DNA from: Ruminococcus sp.
Lineage (GTDB): Bacteria; Bacillota; Clostridia; Oscillospirales; Acutalibacteraceae
DNA: 64,000 nt
Reading direction: 5' to 3'
NCBI GenBank assembly: GCA_022510945.1
Contig: JAFLSK010000004.1
Span: 1 to 64,000 of the forward strand
The notes beneath the pieces are model-generated. The model was not told the DNA's origin. It saw only the letters and a program-made list of their open reading frames with translations, and did no database searches. The position numbers and the translations under genes were made by a program. Shown in pieces: positions 1 through 7,515 of this stretch (the stretch's first letter is position 1; each line of letters starts with the position of its first letter).

Positions 1-59
1 CCGAAGCGAAACGCAACAGATTTACAGTCTGCCCCCTTTGGCCACTCGGGAACTCTCCC
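1..59 (-). tRNA. tRNA-Tyr (GTA), 3' end cut by window edge
   Basis: On the minus strand the sequence begins GGGAGAGTTCCCGAGTGG, typical of a bacterial tyrosine tRNA 5' half and D arm. The anticodon arm CAGACTGTAAATCTG has GTA in the loop. A long variable arm starts afterwards, as expected for tRNA-Tyr. The T arm and acceptor 3' strand lie outside the window. It is followed on the left by the window edge and preceded by tRNA-Thr, so the two are probably co-transcribed. Confidence 0.9.
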
Positions 60-101
60 ACATTTTAAGTTGTATTTGCCGATATAATATCAGCAAAAAA
101 A

Positions 102-177
102 TGGAGCTGGTGGACGGACTTGAACCCCCGACCTGCTGATTACAAATCAGCTGCTCTACCAACTGAGCTACACCAGC
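102..177 (-). tRNA. tRNA-Thr (TGT)
   Basis: The reverse complement folds as a full cloverleaf. The acceptor is GCTGGTG paired to CACCAGC, the D arm contains AGCTCAGTTGGTAGAGC, the anticodon stem-loop is CTGATTTGTAATCAG with anticodon TGT, and the T arm contains GGTTCAAGTCC. The 3' CCA is encoded at 102-104. It lies about 40 nt upstream of tRNA-Tyr in the same direction, suggesting a tRNA operon. Confidence 0.95.
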
Positions 178-268
178 GTTTCTCACAGCTTGTTTATAAT
201 ATCATAAACGTCGATTAATGTCAACACATTTTTTAAAGTTTTTCATTAAAATATATTATTCTAAGCAC

Positions 269-294
269 AAAAAAGCAGCCCGAAGGCTGCTTTT
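269..294 (-). terminator. Rho-independent terminator after the TM2 gene
   Basis: Read on the minus strand, AGCAGCC-TTCG-GGCTGC is followed by a T run. It lies about 16 nt past the stop codon of the TM2 protein gene and should end that two-gene operon. Confidence 0.85.
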
Positions 295-309
295 CGAGGT
301 TTTTTAAAA

Positions 310-735
310 TTAGTCCTTAAGCGGAACGCCCTTGCCGTCCTTGTCGATAGAACCGGTGAGGATCATTATGCCCTCAATAAGGCCCCAGATCTCGGAAACT
401 ATTGCGAGAGTACCGCAGCTTAACAGAGAAATGAGAAGCTGTGCAACAGCCTTACCTGTATAACCGAGGTAGAAGTTATGTACACCTAAAGAGCCTAATA
501 AGATTCCCAGAAGTCCGCCTGCTATCTTTGACTTTTGCTGAACTCCTGCCGGAACAGCAGGCTGAGCAGCAGGAGCGATGAGAGCGACTCCGCACTGAGT
601 ACATACAGCCGCACCCGGAGTAGTATTAGCGCCGCAGTTAGGGCAATAGTTCATACCGTTTCCTACAGCAACGCCGCACTGAGTGCATACAGCTGCATTA
701 GGGTCTAATTGAGTTCCACAATTCTTACAAAACAT
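310..735 (-). CDS. Zinc-ribbon and TM2 domain membrane protein
   Basis: The 141-residue protein has two tandem zinc-ribbon units, each CxxC-x(11-12)-CxxC (about residues 3-20 and 30-48). A short Ala/Pro-rich linker leads to a TM2 domain (about residues 70-135) with two hydrophobic segments around a GxHNFYLG motif. TM2 proteins are small membrane proteins of unclear role; the zinc ribbons may mediate protein contacts. The chosen ATG at 735 has AGGAGG seven bases upstream. A longer reading from a TTG at 753 would place that ribosome site inside the coding sequence. It lies 26 nt downstream of a DUF2752 gene, probably in one operon. Confidence 0.85.
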   Translation of the reverse strand: MFCKNCGTQLDPNAAVCTQCGVAVGNGMNYCPNCGANTTPGAAVCTQCGVALIAPAAQPAVPAGVQQKSKIAGGLLGILLGSLGVHNFYLGYTGKAVAQLLISLLSCGTLAIVSEIWGLIEGIMILTGSIDKDGKGVPLKD

Positions 736-761
736 AAATAATCCTCCTTGCAAAAAAGCAA

Positions 762-1115
762 TTAATTTATAACCAAAACAAAAATATAATTAACCAAAAA
801 ACCGGCGGCCATCAGGCCCAAAACCGTCCAATTGATAATTGCATTTTTGAATAGTTTGGCGTCGAATAAAATATAAAGATAAAAAATCGGTATCGACCAG
901 AACATAGGATGAAAGGAAAACGCAGCAGGAAAATCGAGTCTCAGCGCCGAAAGCCACGCACGCGACAGTCCGCAGCTTATGCACGGAAATCCGCTCATCG
1001 TCCGAATCGGACAGGACACGTCAAAGATAACTATAAGCAAAAGCACAACCCCGACTGCCGCCGTCGCAATAAGCTTTATTTTTAAATTTTTTATCCTGTT
1101 GTTTATAAAATCCAT
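762..1115 (-). CDS. DUF2752 family membrane protein
   Basis: This 117-residue protein has three predicted hydrophobic segments. Its conserved block reads CPIRTMSGFPCISCGLSRA followed by FHPMF, the hallmark Cys-rich segment of the DUF2752 family, whose biochemical role is unknown. The start is an ATG with only a weak upstream GGA. It is the first gene of an apparent two-gene operon with the TM2/zinc-ribbon protein, and a TTGAAA-17-TATGAT promoter lies just upstream. Confidence 0.8.
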   Translation of the reverse strand: MDFINNRIKNLKIKLIATAAVGVVLLLIVIFDVSCPIRTMSGFPCISCGLSRAWLSALRLDFPAAFSFHPMFWSIPIFYLYILFDAKLFKNAIINWTVLGLMAAGFLVNYIFVLVIN

Positions 1116-1159
1116 AATCCGAAATAAACGCTTATATCTTCATATTCCCTACAGAGTAT

Positions 1160-1188
1160 ATCATATCATATGCCATATTATTTTTCAA
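1160..1188 (-). promoter_or_regulatory. Promoter for the DUF2752-TM2 operon
   Basis: On the minus strand a TTGAAA box (1183-1188) is separated by 17 bp from TATGAT (1160-1165), about 45 bp before the DUF2752 start codon. Confidence 0.55.
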
Positions 1189-1299
1189 TAGTCTTAAAAA
1201 ATTTTTGTCGTTTCCTGAGTTTTACCGTCCTCCTTTAACATATTGTTTTAAATGGTAAAATGTGTTATTATGTCAAAAAGTGTATCTACAAGGTGGATT

Positions 1300-2118
1300 A
1301 TGGGTAAAATAAAATTAATCGGCGTCGATCTTGACGGCACCGTTCTTGATAGCAAAAGACAGATAAGTCCCGAAAACGCGGAGATTTTTGCGGAGTGCAA
1401 AAGCCGCGGTATTCATATTGTCCCTGTTACGGGAAGGCCTTACTCGGGGCTGTTCGACGAATATAAAAAGGCAATAAAATGCGACTACTCAATACACACT
1501 AACGGAGCCGTCGTAATTGACGTCAAAAGCGGCGAGCGCATTATTTCGCACAGCATAGCACAGAGCAAGGCGCTTGAGCTTATGAGCATACTTTCGGACT
1601 TCGACTGCCACTACGGAATTTTTTGGAACGGCTACGGATATCTCGGTGAGGGCGACTACGCTCTTGAGTTGGAGAAATATAAGGGCACTCCGCTGCATAG
1701 ATATGTATTACAAACGCGCCGTCCCGTCGAAAGCCAGCACAATTTTATCCGCACCGTCGACTGCTGCGACAACATCTACGTCATAGCAACAAGCACTCCC
1801 GAGCGCGAGCGCATAAGGACGGCAATTGACGATGTTAAGGACATCTTCTACACCTGCTCAGAGGATGTGGACGTTGAAATCGGCGGAAAATGCTCGAAGG
1901 GTTCTACTCTCGTAGAGTTAGGGCAAATGCTCGGCATAGACCAAAGCGAGATTATGGCTATCGGCGACAGCGGCAACGACCTCTCTATGCTTGAGAGCGC
2001 GGGAGTTGCGGTCGCTATGGAAAACGCGAGCAAAAGCATAAAAAACGCCGCGGATTATATTACTAAATCCTGCGACGAAAGCGGCGTTGCCTATGCGATT
2101 AAAACTCTTGTACTATAA
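1300..2118 (+). CDS. Cof-type HAD superfamily phosphatase
   Basis: The 272-residue cytoplasmic hydrolase has the HAD motif I DLDGTVLD near its N terminus (about residues 9-16), a motif II Thr-Gly pair (VTGR), and the C-terminal Cof signature with CSKGSTL, then GDSGNDLSML carrying the Mg-binding Asp residues. This is the Cof/YidA class, which dephosphorylates sugar phosphates or similar small molecules; the substrate is not evident. The start at 1300 was chosen because AAGGTGG lies four bases upstream. The longer in-frame reading adds 16 residues unlike the family. It is followed 11 nt later by a CmpB-like membrane protein gene, likely one operon. Confidence 0.9.
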   Translation: MGKIKLIGVDLDGTVLDSKRQISPENAEIFAECKSRGIHIVPVTGRPYSGLFDEYKKAIKCDYSIHTNGAVVIDVKSGERIISHSIAQSKALELMSILSDFDCHYGIFWNGYGYLGEGDYALELEKYKGTPLHRYVLQTRRPVESQHNFIRTVDCCDNIYVIATSTPERERIRTAIDDVKDIFYTCSEDVDVEIGGKCSKGSTLVELGQMLGIDQSEIMAIGDSGNDLSMLESAGVAVAMENASKSIKNAADYITKSCDESGVAYAIKTLVL

Positions 2119-2129
2119 GGAAGAAGTAT

Positions 2130-3557
2130 ATGACATTACTTATTAACATTCTATGGGTGTTCTGGATATTTTCGTTAGCAGGCTGGATTGTTCATTTCGT
2201 ACCGCGCACAATTAAAATTCGTAAGGCAGTAAACCCCGGCTTTATCACACTGCCGTTTCTGCCGTCGTACGGCTTAGGCGCGGTGGCGTGCTATCTGCTG
2301 CTCACGAGAATCGAGAATTTATTTATGGCGTTTTTCGCCTCGATGATTGTACTGACGGTCGCGAAATATTTAGTTTCTATACTTTTTGAGAGGGCGTTCG
2401 GGTTCAAGTGGCACGACCAATCGAAGAAGTTTTTAAACCTCAACGGATATGTAAGCGCGTGGGAACCTCCGGTATACGGAGCTGCCGCTCTGCTTTCGAA
2501 GATATACCTGTTCCGACCGCTGACCGATTCCGTCAGCGCTATACCGGATTTAGCCGCGTTGCTAATAGGCTCAATCCTGACGGGACTTATAGCCTCCGAC
2601 TTTTTAATCTCGTGCTTTATAGTCTTACATCTGCGCAAAAACCTCAAGCAGATGAAGAACATCTCCGCTCTCCTCGACGACAACAGCAGTGATAAATCTG
2701 ACGAAGAGCTGCGTACCGAGTACGAAAAGAAGATGATACAGAGCAAGCGTTTTCGCCGCCGTCTTGTGAACGCCTTTCCTGATATGGAGTCGGTGAACTA
2801 CGAAAAGCAGCTTGCAGATATGAAGGTGCGCTTTGACATAATCAGAGAGCGTAACGACGAGGTGTACGACAACAAAATCGAACGTCCCGAGAACAGACCG
2901 TTTGCCTATGGGCTGTCATTCAGAAAGCTTTTCTGGCTGTTTTTTGTAGGCAGCTTTTTCGGTACGATTTTAGAGACCTTATGGGCGTACTTCACACTCG
3001 GCCATTTTGAAATGCGCGTCGGAATGGTATGGGGTCCGTTTATCCCCGTTTACGGCGGCGGCGCGGTAGCAATCACACTGTGTCTCTACAGACTTCACAA
3101 GGCGGGCGACGTTATAATCTATCTCGCCTCAGCGGTAATCGGCGCAACATTCGAGTACTTCTGCTCGTACTTTCTCGAGAGTTGCTTCGGAATCATAAGC
3201 TGGGACTACAGCAACACTCCGTTCAATATCGACGGGCGCACAAACCTTATGTTCGCGATGATTTGGGGACTTTTAGGGCTTGTGTGGCTGAGGTACATCT
3301 ACCCCACCTTCAGCCGCCTTATCGAGAAAATCCCGAAGAAAACCGGAAACTATGTAACGGTTGCACTCGTCATATTTATGATTATCAACAGCGTTATGTC
3401 CGTCGCGGCTGTGTACCGTATGAGACAGCGTGTCGAGAGCAGGCCCGCCGAAAACACATATATGCAGTGGGTTGACGACACGTTTAACGACGATTATATG
3501 AATTTACTGTTCCCGCATATGGCAACGCCGCAGGAGTGGCAGGAAGCGCTTGCGTAA
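2130..3557 (+). CDS. Duplicated CmpB-type (putative ABC-transporter type IV) membrane protein
   Basis: This 475-residue polytopic membrane protein contains two related halves. The first (about residues 5-165) has SLAGWIVH, LPFLPSYGLGA and WEPPVYG. The second (about 265-420) has GSFFGTILETLWA, WGPFIPVYGGGA and a conserved WDYSNTPFNIDGR block. Both match the PF06541 pattern of a Gly-Trp/Glu helix followed by a G-PF-P-YG-GA motif. A charged cytoplasmic linker (about 185-255) joins them. Family members usually carry one unit, so this looks like an internal duplication or fusion. The function is unknown despite the ABC-transporter label. A ribosome site AAGGAAG precedes the ATG, and a terminator follows. 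Confidence 0.75.
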   Translation: MTLLINILWVFWIFSLAGWIVHFVPRTIKIRKAVNPGFITLPFLPSYGLGAVACYLLLTRIENLFMAFFASMIVLTVAKYLVSILFERAFGFKWHDQSKKFLNLNGYVSAWEPPVYGAAALLSKIYLFRPLTDSVSAIPDLAALLIGSILTGLIASDFLISCFIVLHLRKNLKQMKNISALLDDNSSDKSDEELRTEYEKKMIQSKRFRRRLVNAFPDMESVNYEKQLADMKVRFDIIRERNDEVYDNKIERPENRPFAYGLSFRKLFWLFFVGSFFGTILETLWAYFTLGHFEMRVGMVWGPFIPVYGGGAVAITLCLYRLHKAGDVIIYLASAVIGATFEYFCSYFLESCFGIISWDYSNTPFNIDGRTNLMFAMIWGLLGLVWLRYIYPTFSRLIEKIPKKTGNYVTVALVIFMIINSVMSVAAVYRMRQRVESRPAENTYMQWVDDTFNDDYMNLLFPHMATPQEWQEALA

Positions 3558-3573
3558 CAAAACAGTATAAAGA

Positions 3574-3613
3574 TACCGCACGGCAGACTACATAGTTTGC
3601 TGTGCGGTCTTTT
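3574..3613 (+). terminator. Terminator after the CmpB-like gene
   Basis: ACCGCACGGCAGA and TTTGCTGTGCGGT form an imperfect long stem followed by CTTTTTT, 17 nt beyond the stop codon. Confidence 0.8.
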
Positions 3614-3648
3614 TTATGGTTGTTTAAATTATAGAACAGTAGCTAAAA

Positions 3649-6639
3649 TTATCGTGAATATCTTCTTTTTCCCTCGGATAGCTTTCGTTTCCTTAAATAG
3701 CCAAACAATAACAATGCGGCAAATCCCACAAATCCGGCAACAGATAATACGGCTCCGAGCTTGAGATACGGAGTATGATATTCAAGCTTCACCGTATGTT
3801 CTCCCTTATCAAGCGCCAACGCCATATTTTTTATGTTAGCCTGATAGAGAGTCGCCTCTTCCCCGTCCACATACGCCGTCCAACCGGTGGAATAAGGAAC
3901 AGAGAGGCAGAGAATCTTCGGCTCATCAAGAGAAATGTTTCCGCTGATTGTATCCGTGCCGATTTTTACATTCTGCAAGGTGTCCTCTTTCAAAGACTGC
4001 ACCTGTTCAGAATAATCGTCCATTGGCTGACAGATGATGTCAATAGAATCGAACGAATAGATGCCGATGTTCGGGAAGGTAAGCTTGATAGATGTCACTG
4101 CTTCTTCATTATAATCAAAGTTTATCGTAAAATCGTGAGTGTCGTTGTACCAGCTATAATCATTGGTGTAATAATCAAGCTGTTTTGACACTTTGGTAGA
4201 GGATTTCATTTGTACATTTATCTGCGTAGGGTCTGTACAGAAGAGATAATTATTTTTCAACTCTTTACGCTCTTTGTAGGGAAGAAGGTTCCACCTCGTC
4301 TGTGAAAACAGATTCATCGGGTCAAACTTCTCATCACCGAAATACAGCTCATAGGTATAAGCTCCTTCAAAATCAAGGCCCTTGATTGAAAAATACGTTT
4401 CGCTGTTCTCAACTCCATCAAAGTTGATTGTGACAGACGCGTCCGCCTTAGTAACGACAAAGCCGTAGTCCTCGAGCGTGACTCCGTTACCGTTACATTT
4501 TACGGAGTAATCAAGCGGCTTGCTGCTGAAGTTTATTTCGTCGTCCTGCGTTTTTCCGTCATAGTCGAAAATCATAGCAGACTGTAGCATAGCCTCCTGT
4601 TTTTCCACAGCGGAAAGCTTGTCCCACTTATCCTCGCTGATAACCTTATCATAGGTATAGGACAGCGGCAGCGCGTTATCATTGCGATAGATTTTATATT
4701 TCGACGCTGTTGCGTCCTTAATAACCCTGATTTGGTCTTTTGATAACTGCTCGACTCCCAACTCGTCACGGAGAGTTCTCAACGCTTCCTTCGTTATCTT
4801 CTTTTTTACGTTGTAGCTTTTAACATAGGTAAAGCCGTAAGGAATCGGCGCCTTGTCAGTACTCGGCACTACATAATACCTAACCGAGCTTAGCGTTATC
4901 AGGGACGTTCTGTCGTCGTAACCCTGATAGTCCTGCGGTAAAGGCTCGCGGGATTCCATAGTGTGTCTATATTCACTTATAGAAGGATTCGATATACTCC
5001 AAAAGTAGTTTGTAGCGGATAAATTTTTCAGCACACCCGCGTTATCCGTCAAATCCCGTCCGGAATAGCGATAAAAGTCCTTTACGCCGTCCGACTTCGC
5101 GGCAGATTTAACAGCGTTCGCCTCAGTAAGCGAGAACTTCTCCACCACATCTGCTATCTCCTTAGCCTCATCCGCGTAGCTGCTTATATCCGAGGCATTT
5201 TTGAAGTAGCTTATATTGGCAATCGCCGCTATCACTAAAACAAGAGCAACTACCTGCTTGTGCTTTTCCAAAAGCACCGCTTTACGGCTTTCGGATTCGA
5301 ATGGGAAAATTGCAATCAAAAACAAAAACGCAAACCCAACGCAAGCAAACGCTGCTATCGTGCGGGAACATTCGAACACAAGCAGTACCGCAAAGCAAAC
5401 GCCAAGGAAACACGCAAGCTTCAAGGCGGTCTGTTTGTTGAGGCTCATCAACTCCGACCACATCAAAGCAAAAGTATATGCGCACAAAAGTGCGAGAGCC
5501 CAACACCATTTATTGCTCATATACGACATTCCGTTTAGAATCTGTCCTAAGAACGGGAACAGAATGATAACCAGGGAAATAAGGAAACACACCTTGAGCA
5601 GACGATGTTGCTTTTTCCTAATAAACAGCAGGAATATAGCGAGCGCCACAGGTGCGGCATAGCCCATACACAGCCAATAACTGCTGTCGCTGAAGAAAAA
5701 GCTTCCGGGAAGCTTACTGTAGTAAGACAGCGGGTACACTATATGCCACGCGTTACCCGCGCCCATTCGCGCATCGCTTAAAAACGCAATCACGACAGGA
5801 ACCAGAATAATACTACCCATTACCGTTGCAAGAACCGAACTACCGGCAATTTTAAGGAGCGCGATTAGCATAGATTTAATATCCGTCTTATACTTTACTA
5901 TAAGCCGTACCGCCACATATATTGCCGTCACAAGCGCAATCACATAGAAGTAGTAGAAATTACTGATTGACGCAAGAAAAACAGATACAATCAGAACATA
6001 CGGCTTTTCCTTCCGCAGAATTTTCTCAACACCAAGGACGATGAGGGGAAAATACAGCATAGGATTCAGAAAATACGGGTGTCGGGCGGCATTGTAGATT
6101 GTCCAGTAGCAGAACACATAGGACAATGCGCCCGCCATAACCGCATATCTTCCGATATTTTTCTTTGTGTAAAAGCATAAGTAGGAAAACGCCACGCCCG
6201 CAAGATACAAGCGGAGCAATATCATAAAATCATAATATATCCATAAAAAGCGCGAAGGGACAAAAATCGAAAACACCGAAAACGGGTCGCCGATTACATA
6301 ATAATGCAGTGAATGGAGAATATCGTTGCCTTCGCCAAAACCAAATTCCCACTCAGGAAAAACAAACCGATGATTAAAAAGCAGCTCGCGAATTATATTA
6401 CGCATATATCCTGCGTAATACACAAGAGATTTATAATGCTGAGACCAACCGTCTGCCCTCCATATGAACGTCCTGCCGGTAAAAAAGTACCAGCAGAAAA
6501 CAACGCAGCACACTAACGCAAACAGCGCTGTATAAAGTAAAAAATACTCGCGACGGCGGTTTTTTCCGTCGAATAAACGCTGTCCACGCGCGCCGCCTGA
6601 TAATCTTCTCGGTGATTTACTTGAACAGAAGATATTCAT
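3649..6639 (-). CDS. YfhO family membrane protein
   Basis: A 996-residue protein with an N-terminal block of about a dozen hydrophobic helices (residues 30-470), a large mostly soluble region (about 500-960) and one C-terminal helix before a basic tail. This layout, and features such as the FxWRADGWSQHYKSL segment, match the Bacillus YfhO family, large GT-C-like membrane proteins implicated in glycosylating lipoteichoic acid. The sugar and acceptor here are unknown. The gene stands alone with its own promoter and a palindrome overlapping the transcription start. AGGAG lies upstream of the ATG. Confidence 0.8.
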   Translation of the reverse strand: MNIFCSSKSPRRLSGGARGQRLFDGKNRRREYFLLYTALFALVCCVVFCWYFFTGRTFIWRADGWSQHYKSLVYYAGYMRNIIRELLFNHRFVFPEWEFGFGEGNDILHSLHYYVIGDPFSVFSIFVPSRFLWIYYDFMILLRLYLAGVAFSYLCFYTKKNIGRYAVMAGALSYVFCYWTIYNAARHPYFLNPMLYFPLIVLGVEKILRKEKPYVLIVSVFLASISNFYYFYVIALVTAIYVAVRLIVKYKTDIKSMLIALLKIAGSSVLATVMGSIILVPVVIAFLSDARMGAGNAWHIVYPLSYYSKLPGSFFFSDSSYWLCMGYAAPVALAIFLLFIRKKQHRLLKVCFLISLVIILFPFLGQILNGMSYMSNKWCWALALLCAYTFALMWSELMSLNKQTALKLACFLGVCFAVLLVFECSRTIAAFACVGFAFLFLIAIFPFESESRKAVLLEKHKQVVALVLVIAAIANISYFKNASDISSYADEAKEIADVVEKFSLTEANAVKSAAKSDGVKDFYRYSGRDLTDNAGVLKNLSATNYFWSISNPSISEYRHTMESREPLPQDYQGYDDRTSLITLSSVRYYVVPSTDKAPIPYGFTYVKSYNVKKKITKEALRTLRDELGVEQLSKDQIRVIKDATASKYKIYRNDNALPLSYTYDKVISEDKWDKLSAVEKQEAMLQSAMIFDYDGKTQDDEINFSSKPLDYSVKCNGNGVTLEDYGFVVTKADASVTINFDGVENSETYFSIKGLDFEGAYTYELYFGDEKFDPMNLFSQTRWNLLPYKERKELKNNYLFCTDPTQINVQMKSSTKVSKQLDYYTNDYSWYNDTHDFTINFDYNEEAVTSIKLTFPNIGIYSFDSIDIICQPMDDYSEQVQSLKEDTLQNVKIGTDTISGNISLDEPKILCLSVPYSTGWTAYVDGEEATLYQANIKNMALALDKGEHTVKLEYHTPYLKLGAVLSVAGFVGFAALLLFGYLRKRKLSEGKRRYSR

Positions 6640-6676
6640 ATTCCTTCTCCTTTACCCTGGTCACTACCTTGTGTGT

Positions 6677-6727
6677 ACATTATTCCACAGATAATGTCAT
6701 TATATCACGCGGGTGAAGTTTTTTCAA
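6677..6727 (-). promoter_or_regulatory. Promoter and start-site palindrome of the yfhO-like gene
   Basis: On the minus strand TTGAAA (6722-6727) and TATAAT (6699-6704) are 17 bp apart. Immediately downstream lies the inverted repeat ACATTAT-N7-ATAATGT (6677-6697), over the expected transcription start, placed like a repressor operator. The regulator is unknown. Confidence 0.65.
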
Positions 6728-6796
6728 TACCGCGGTGTGTGTTTATCACGAGCATAAAGCAGGACGACTGCCGTACGAACAAGTCCGACACGCAGA

Positions 6797-6842
6797 AAAT
6801 CGGCACAGACGGATTTGCTCCGGTCCACGCCGATTTTTTGGT
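6797..6842. terminator. Hairpin between coat genes and the yfhO-like gene
   Basis: AAAATCGGC and GCCGATTTTTT bracket an inner GGA/TCC-type stem. The T run is better on the plus strand, but the position suits ending the minus-strand coat operon. Apart from this and the yfhO promoter, nothing else is seen in 6640-6850. Confidence 0.5.
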
Positions 6843-6850
6843 AAAGGCTA

Positions 6851-7102
6851 TCAGCCCTGCGCGGTGCTGAACTTCTGCTTTACGGTGTTTACCTTGGACT
6901 GGTCAACCTGCTCGGTCGGATACCAGCCCTTGGCCTGCATCTTTGAATAAATCTGATCCTGCATACAAAGCGCGTCGTTAAGCGACTGGCTGAAGGTGCG
7001 GTGCACGTCGACTGTCGAGGATTCGATTGTGCCGTGCATAAAGAGGTCGCAAACGCCCTTTTCGAGCATAAGCATATTTTCCATCAAGTTTCTGTCGTCC
7101 AT
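6851..7102 (-). CDS. CotF-like spore coat protein
   Basis: This 83-residue protein resembles the Coat F family found in Bacillus and Clostridium. It has the recognisable run GVCDLFMHGTIESSTVDVH, a central NDALCMQDQIYSKM segment and a C-terminal KGWYPTE. CotF-type proteins are small helical components of the spore coat. An AGGAGG ribosome site precedes the ATG. It lies 20 nt downstream of a 57-codon companion gene in the same orientation, suggesting a sporulation-specific operon. No clear mother-cell sigma promoter was recognised upstream. Confidence 0.8.
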   Translation of the reverse strand: MDDRNLMENMLMLEKGVCDLFMHGTIESSTVDVHRTFSQSLNDALCMQDQIYSKMQAKGWYPTEQVDQSKVNTVKQKFSTAQG

Positions 7103-7122
7103 AATATCCTCCTGTAACTGCT

Positions 7123-7296
7123 TTAAAGTAAGCTGTAGAAGCTCTGGAAGATTTCCTTGTGCTTCTGCTCAAGCTGTTGAGCGAATGTTTTGAGCTCGCT
7201 GTCCTGAATCTGGTTTGCAGTTTCGCTGCATTTGGTCTGAAAATACTGCTCATGTCCGAGAGCGTCTTCGACATAAAGTAGTTCTTTTGTGGTCAT
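7123..7296 (-). CDS. Short coat-associated protein, 57 residues
   Basis: The reading frame starts MTTKELLYVEDALGHEQYF and ends in FQSFYSLL. It is acidic-basic and predicted almost entirely helical. AGGAGG is placed seven bases before the ATG, and the gene lies directly upstream of the CotF-like gene. Similar short helical proteins often pair with CotF homologues in Clostridia, so a coat role is inferred from context, not from a recognised motif. It is short enough to be missed by automatic length cut-offs. Confidence 0.75.
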   Translation of the reverse strand: MTTKELLYVEDALGHEQYFQTKCSETANQIQDSELKTFAQQLEQKHKEIFQSFYSLL

Positions 7297-7371
7297 AATT
7301 TACCTCCTGATTAAGATACTCTTAGTATTAGCGGGAGGCCTCTTTTTATACAAAAAATATCCAATAAATAG

Positions 7372-7399
7372 AAAAAAGGCACCCACGGTGCGGGTGCCT
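7372..7399 (-). terminator. Terminator of tRNA-Arg
   Basis: On the minus strand GGCACCC and GGGTGCC pair, followed by six T residues, directly downstream of the tRNA. Confidence 0.9.
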
Positions 7400-7476
7400 T
7401 GGTCCGCCCGACAAGATTCGAACTTGCGATCTACAGAGTCGGAGTCTGTTGCATTATCCAACTGTGCTACGGGCGG
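7400..7476 (-). tRNA. tRNA-Arg (CCG)
   Basis: The reverse complement forms a cloverleaf with acceptor CCGCCCG/CGGGCGG, anticodon stem-loop ACAGA-CTCCGAC-TCTGT (anticodon CCG), T arm GTTCGAATC and an encoded CCA at 7400-7402. It is monocistronic, with its own terminator. Confidence 0.93.
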
Positions 7477-7515
7477 TTGTAATATTAATATTTTACCATA
7501 TTTTATAAAAAATGT

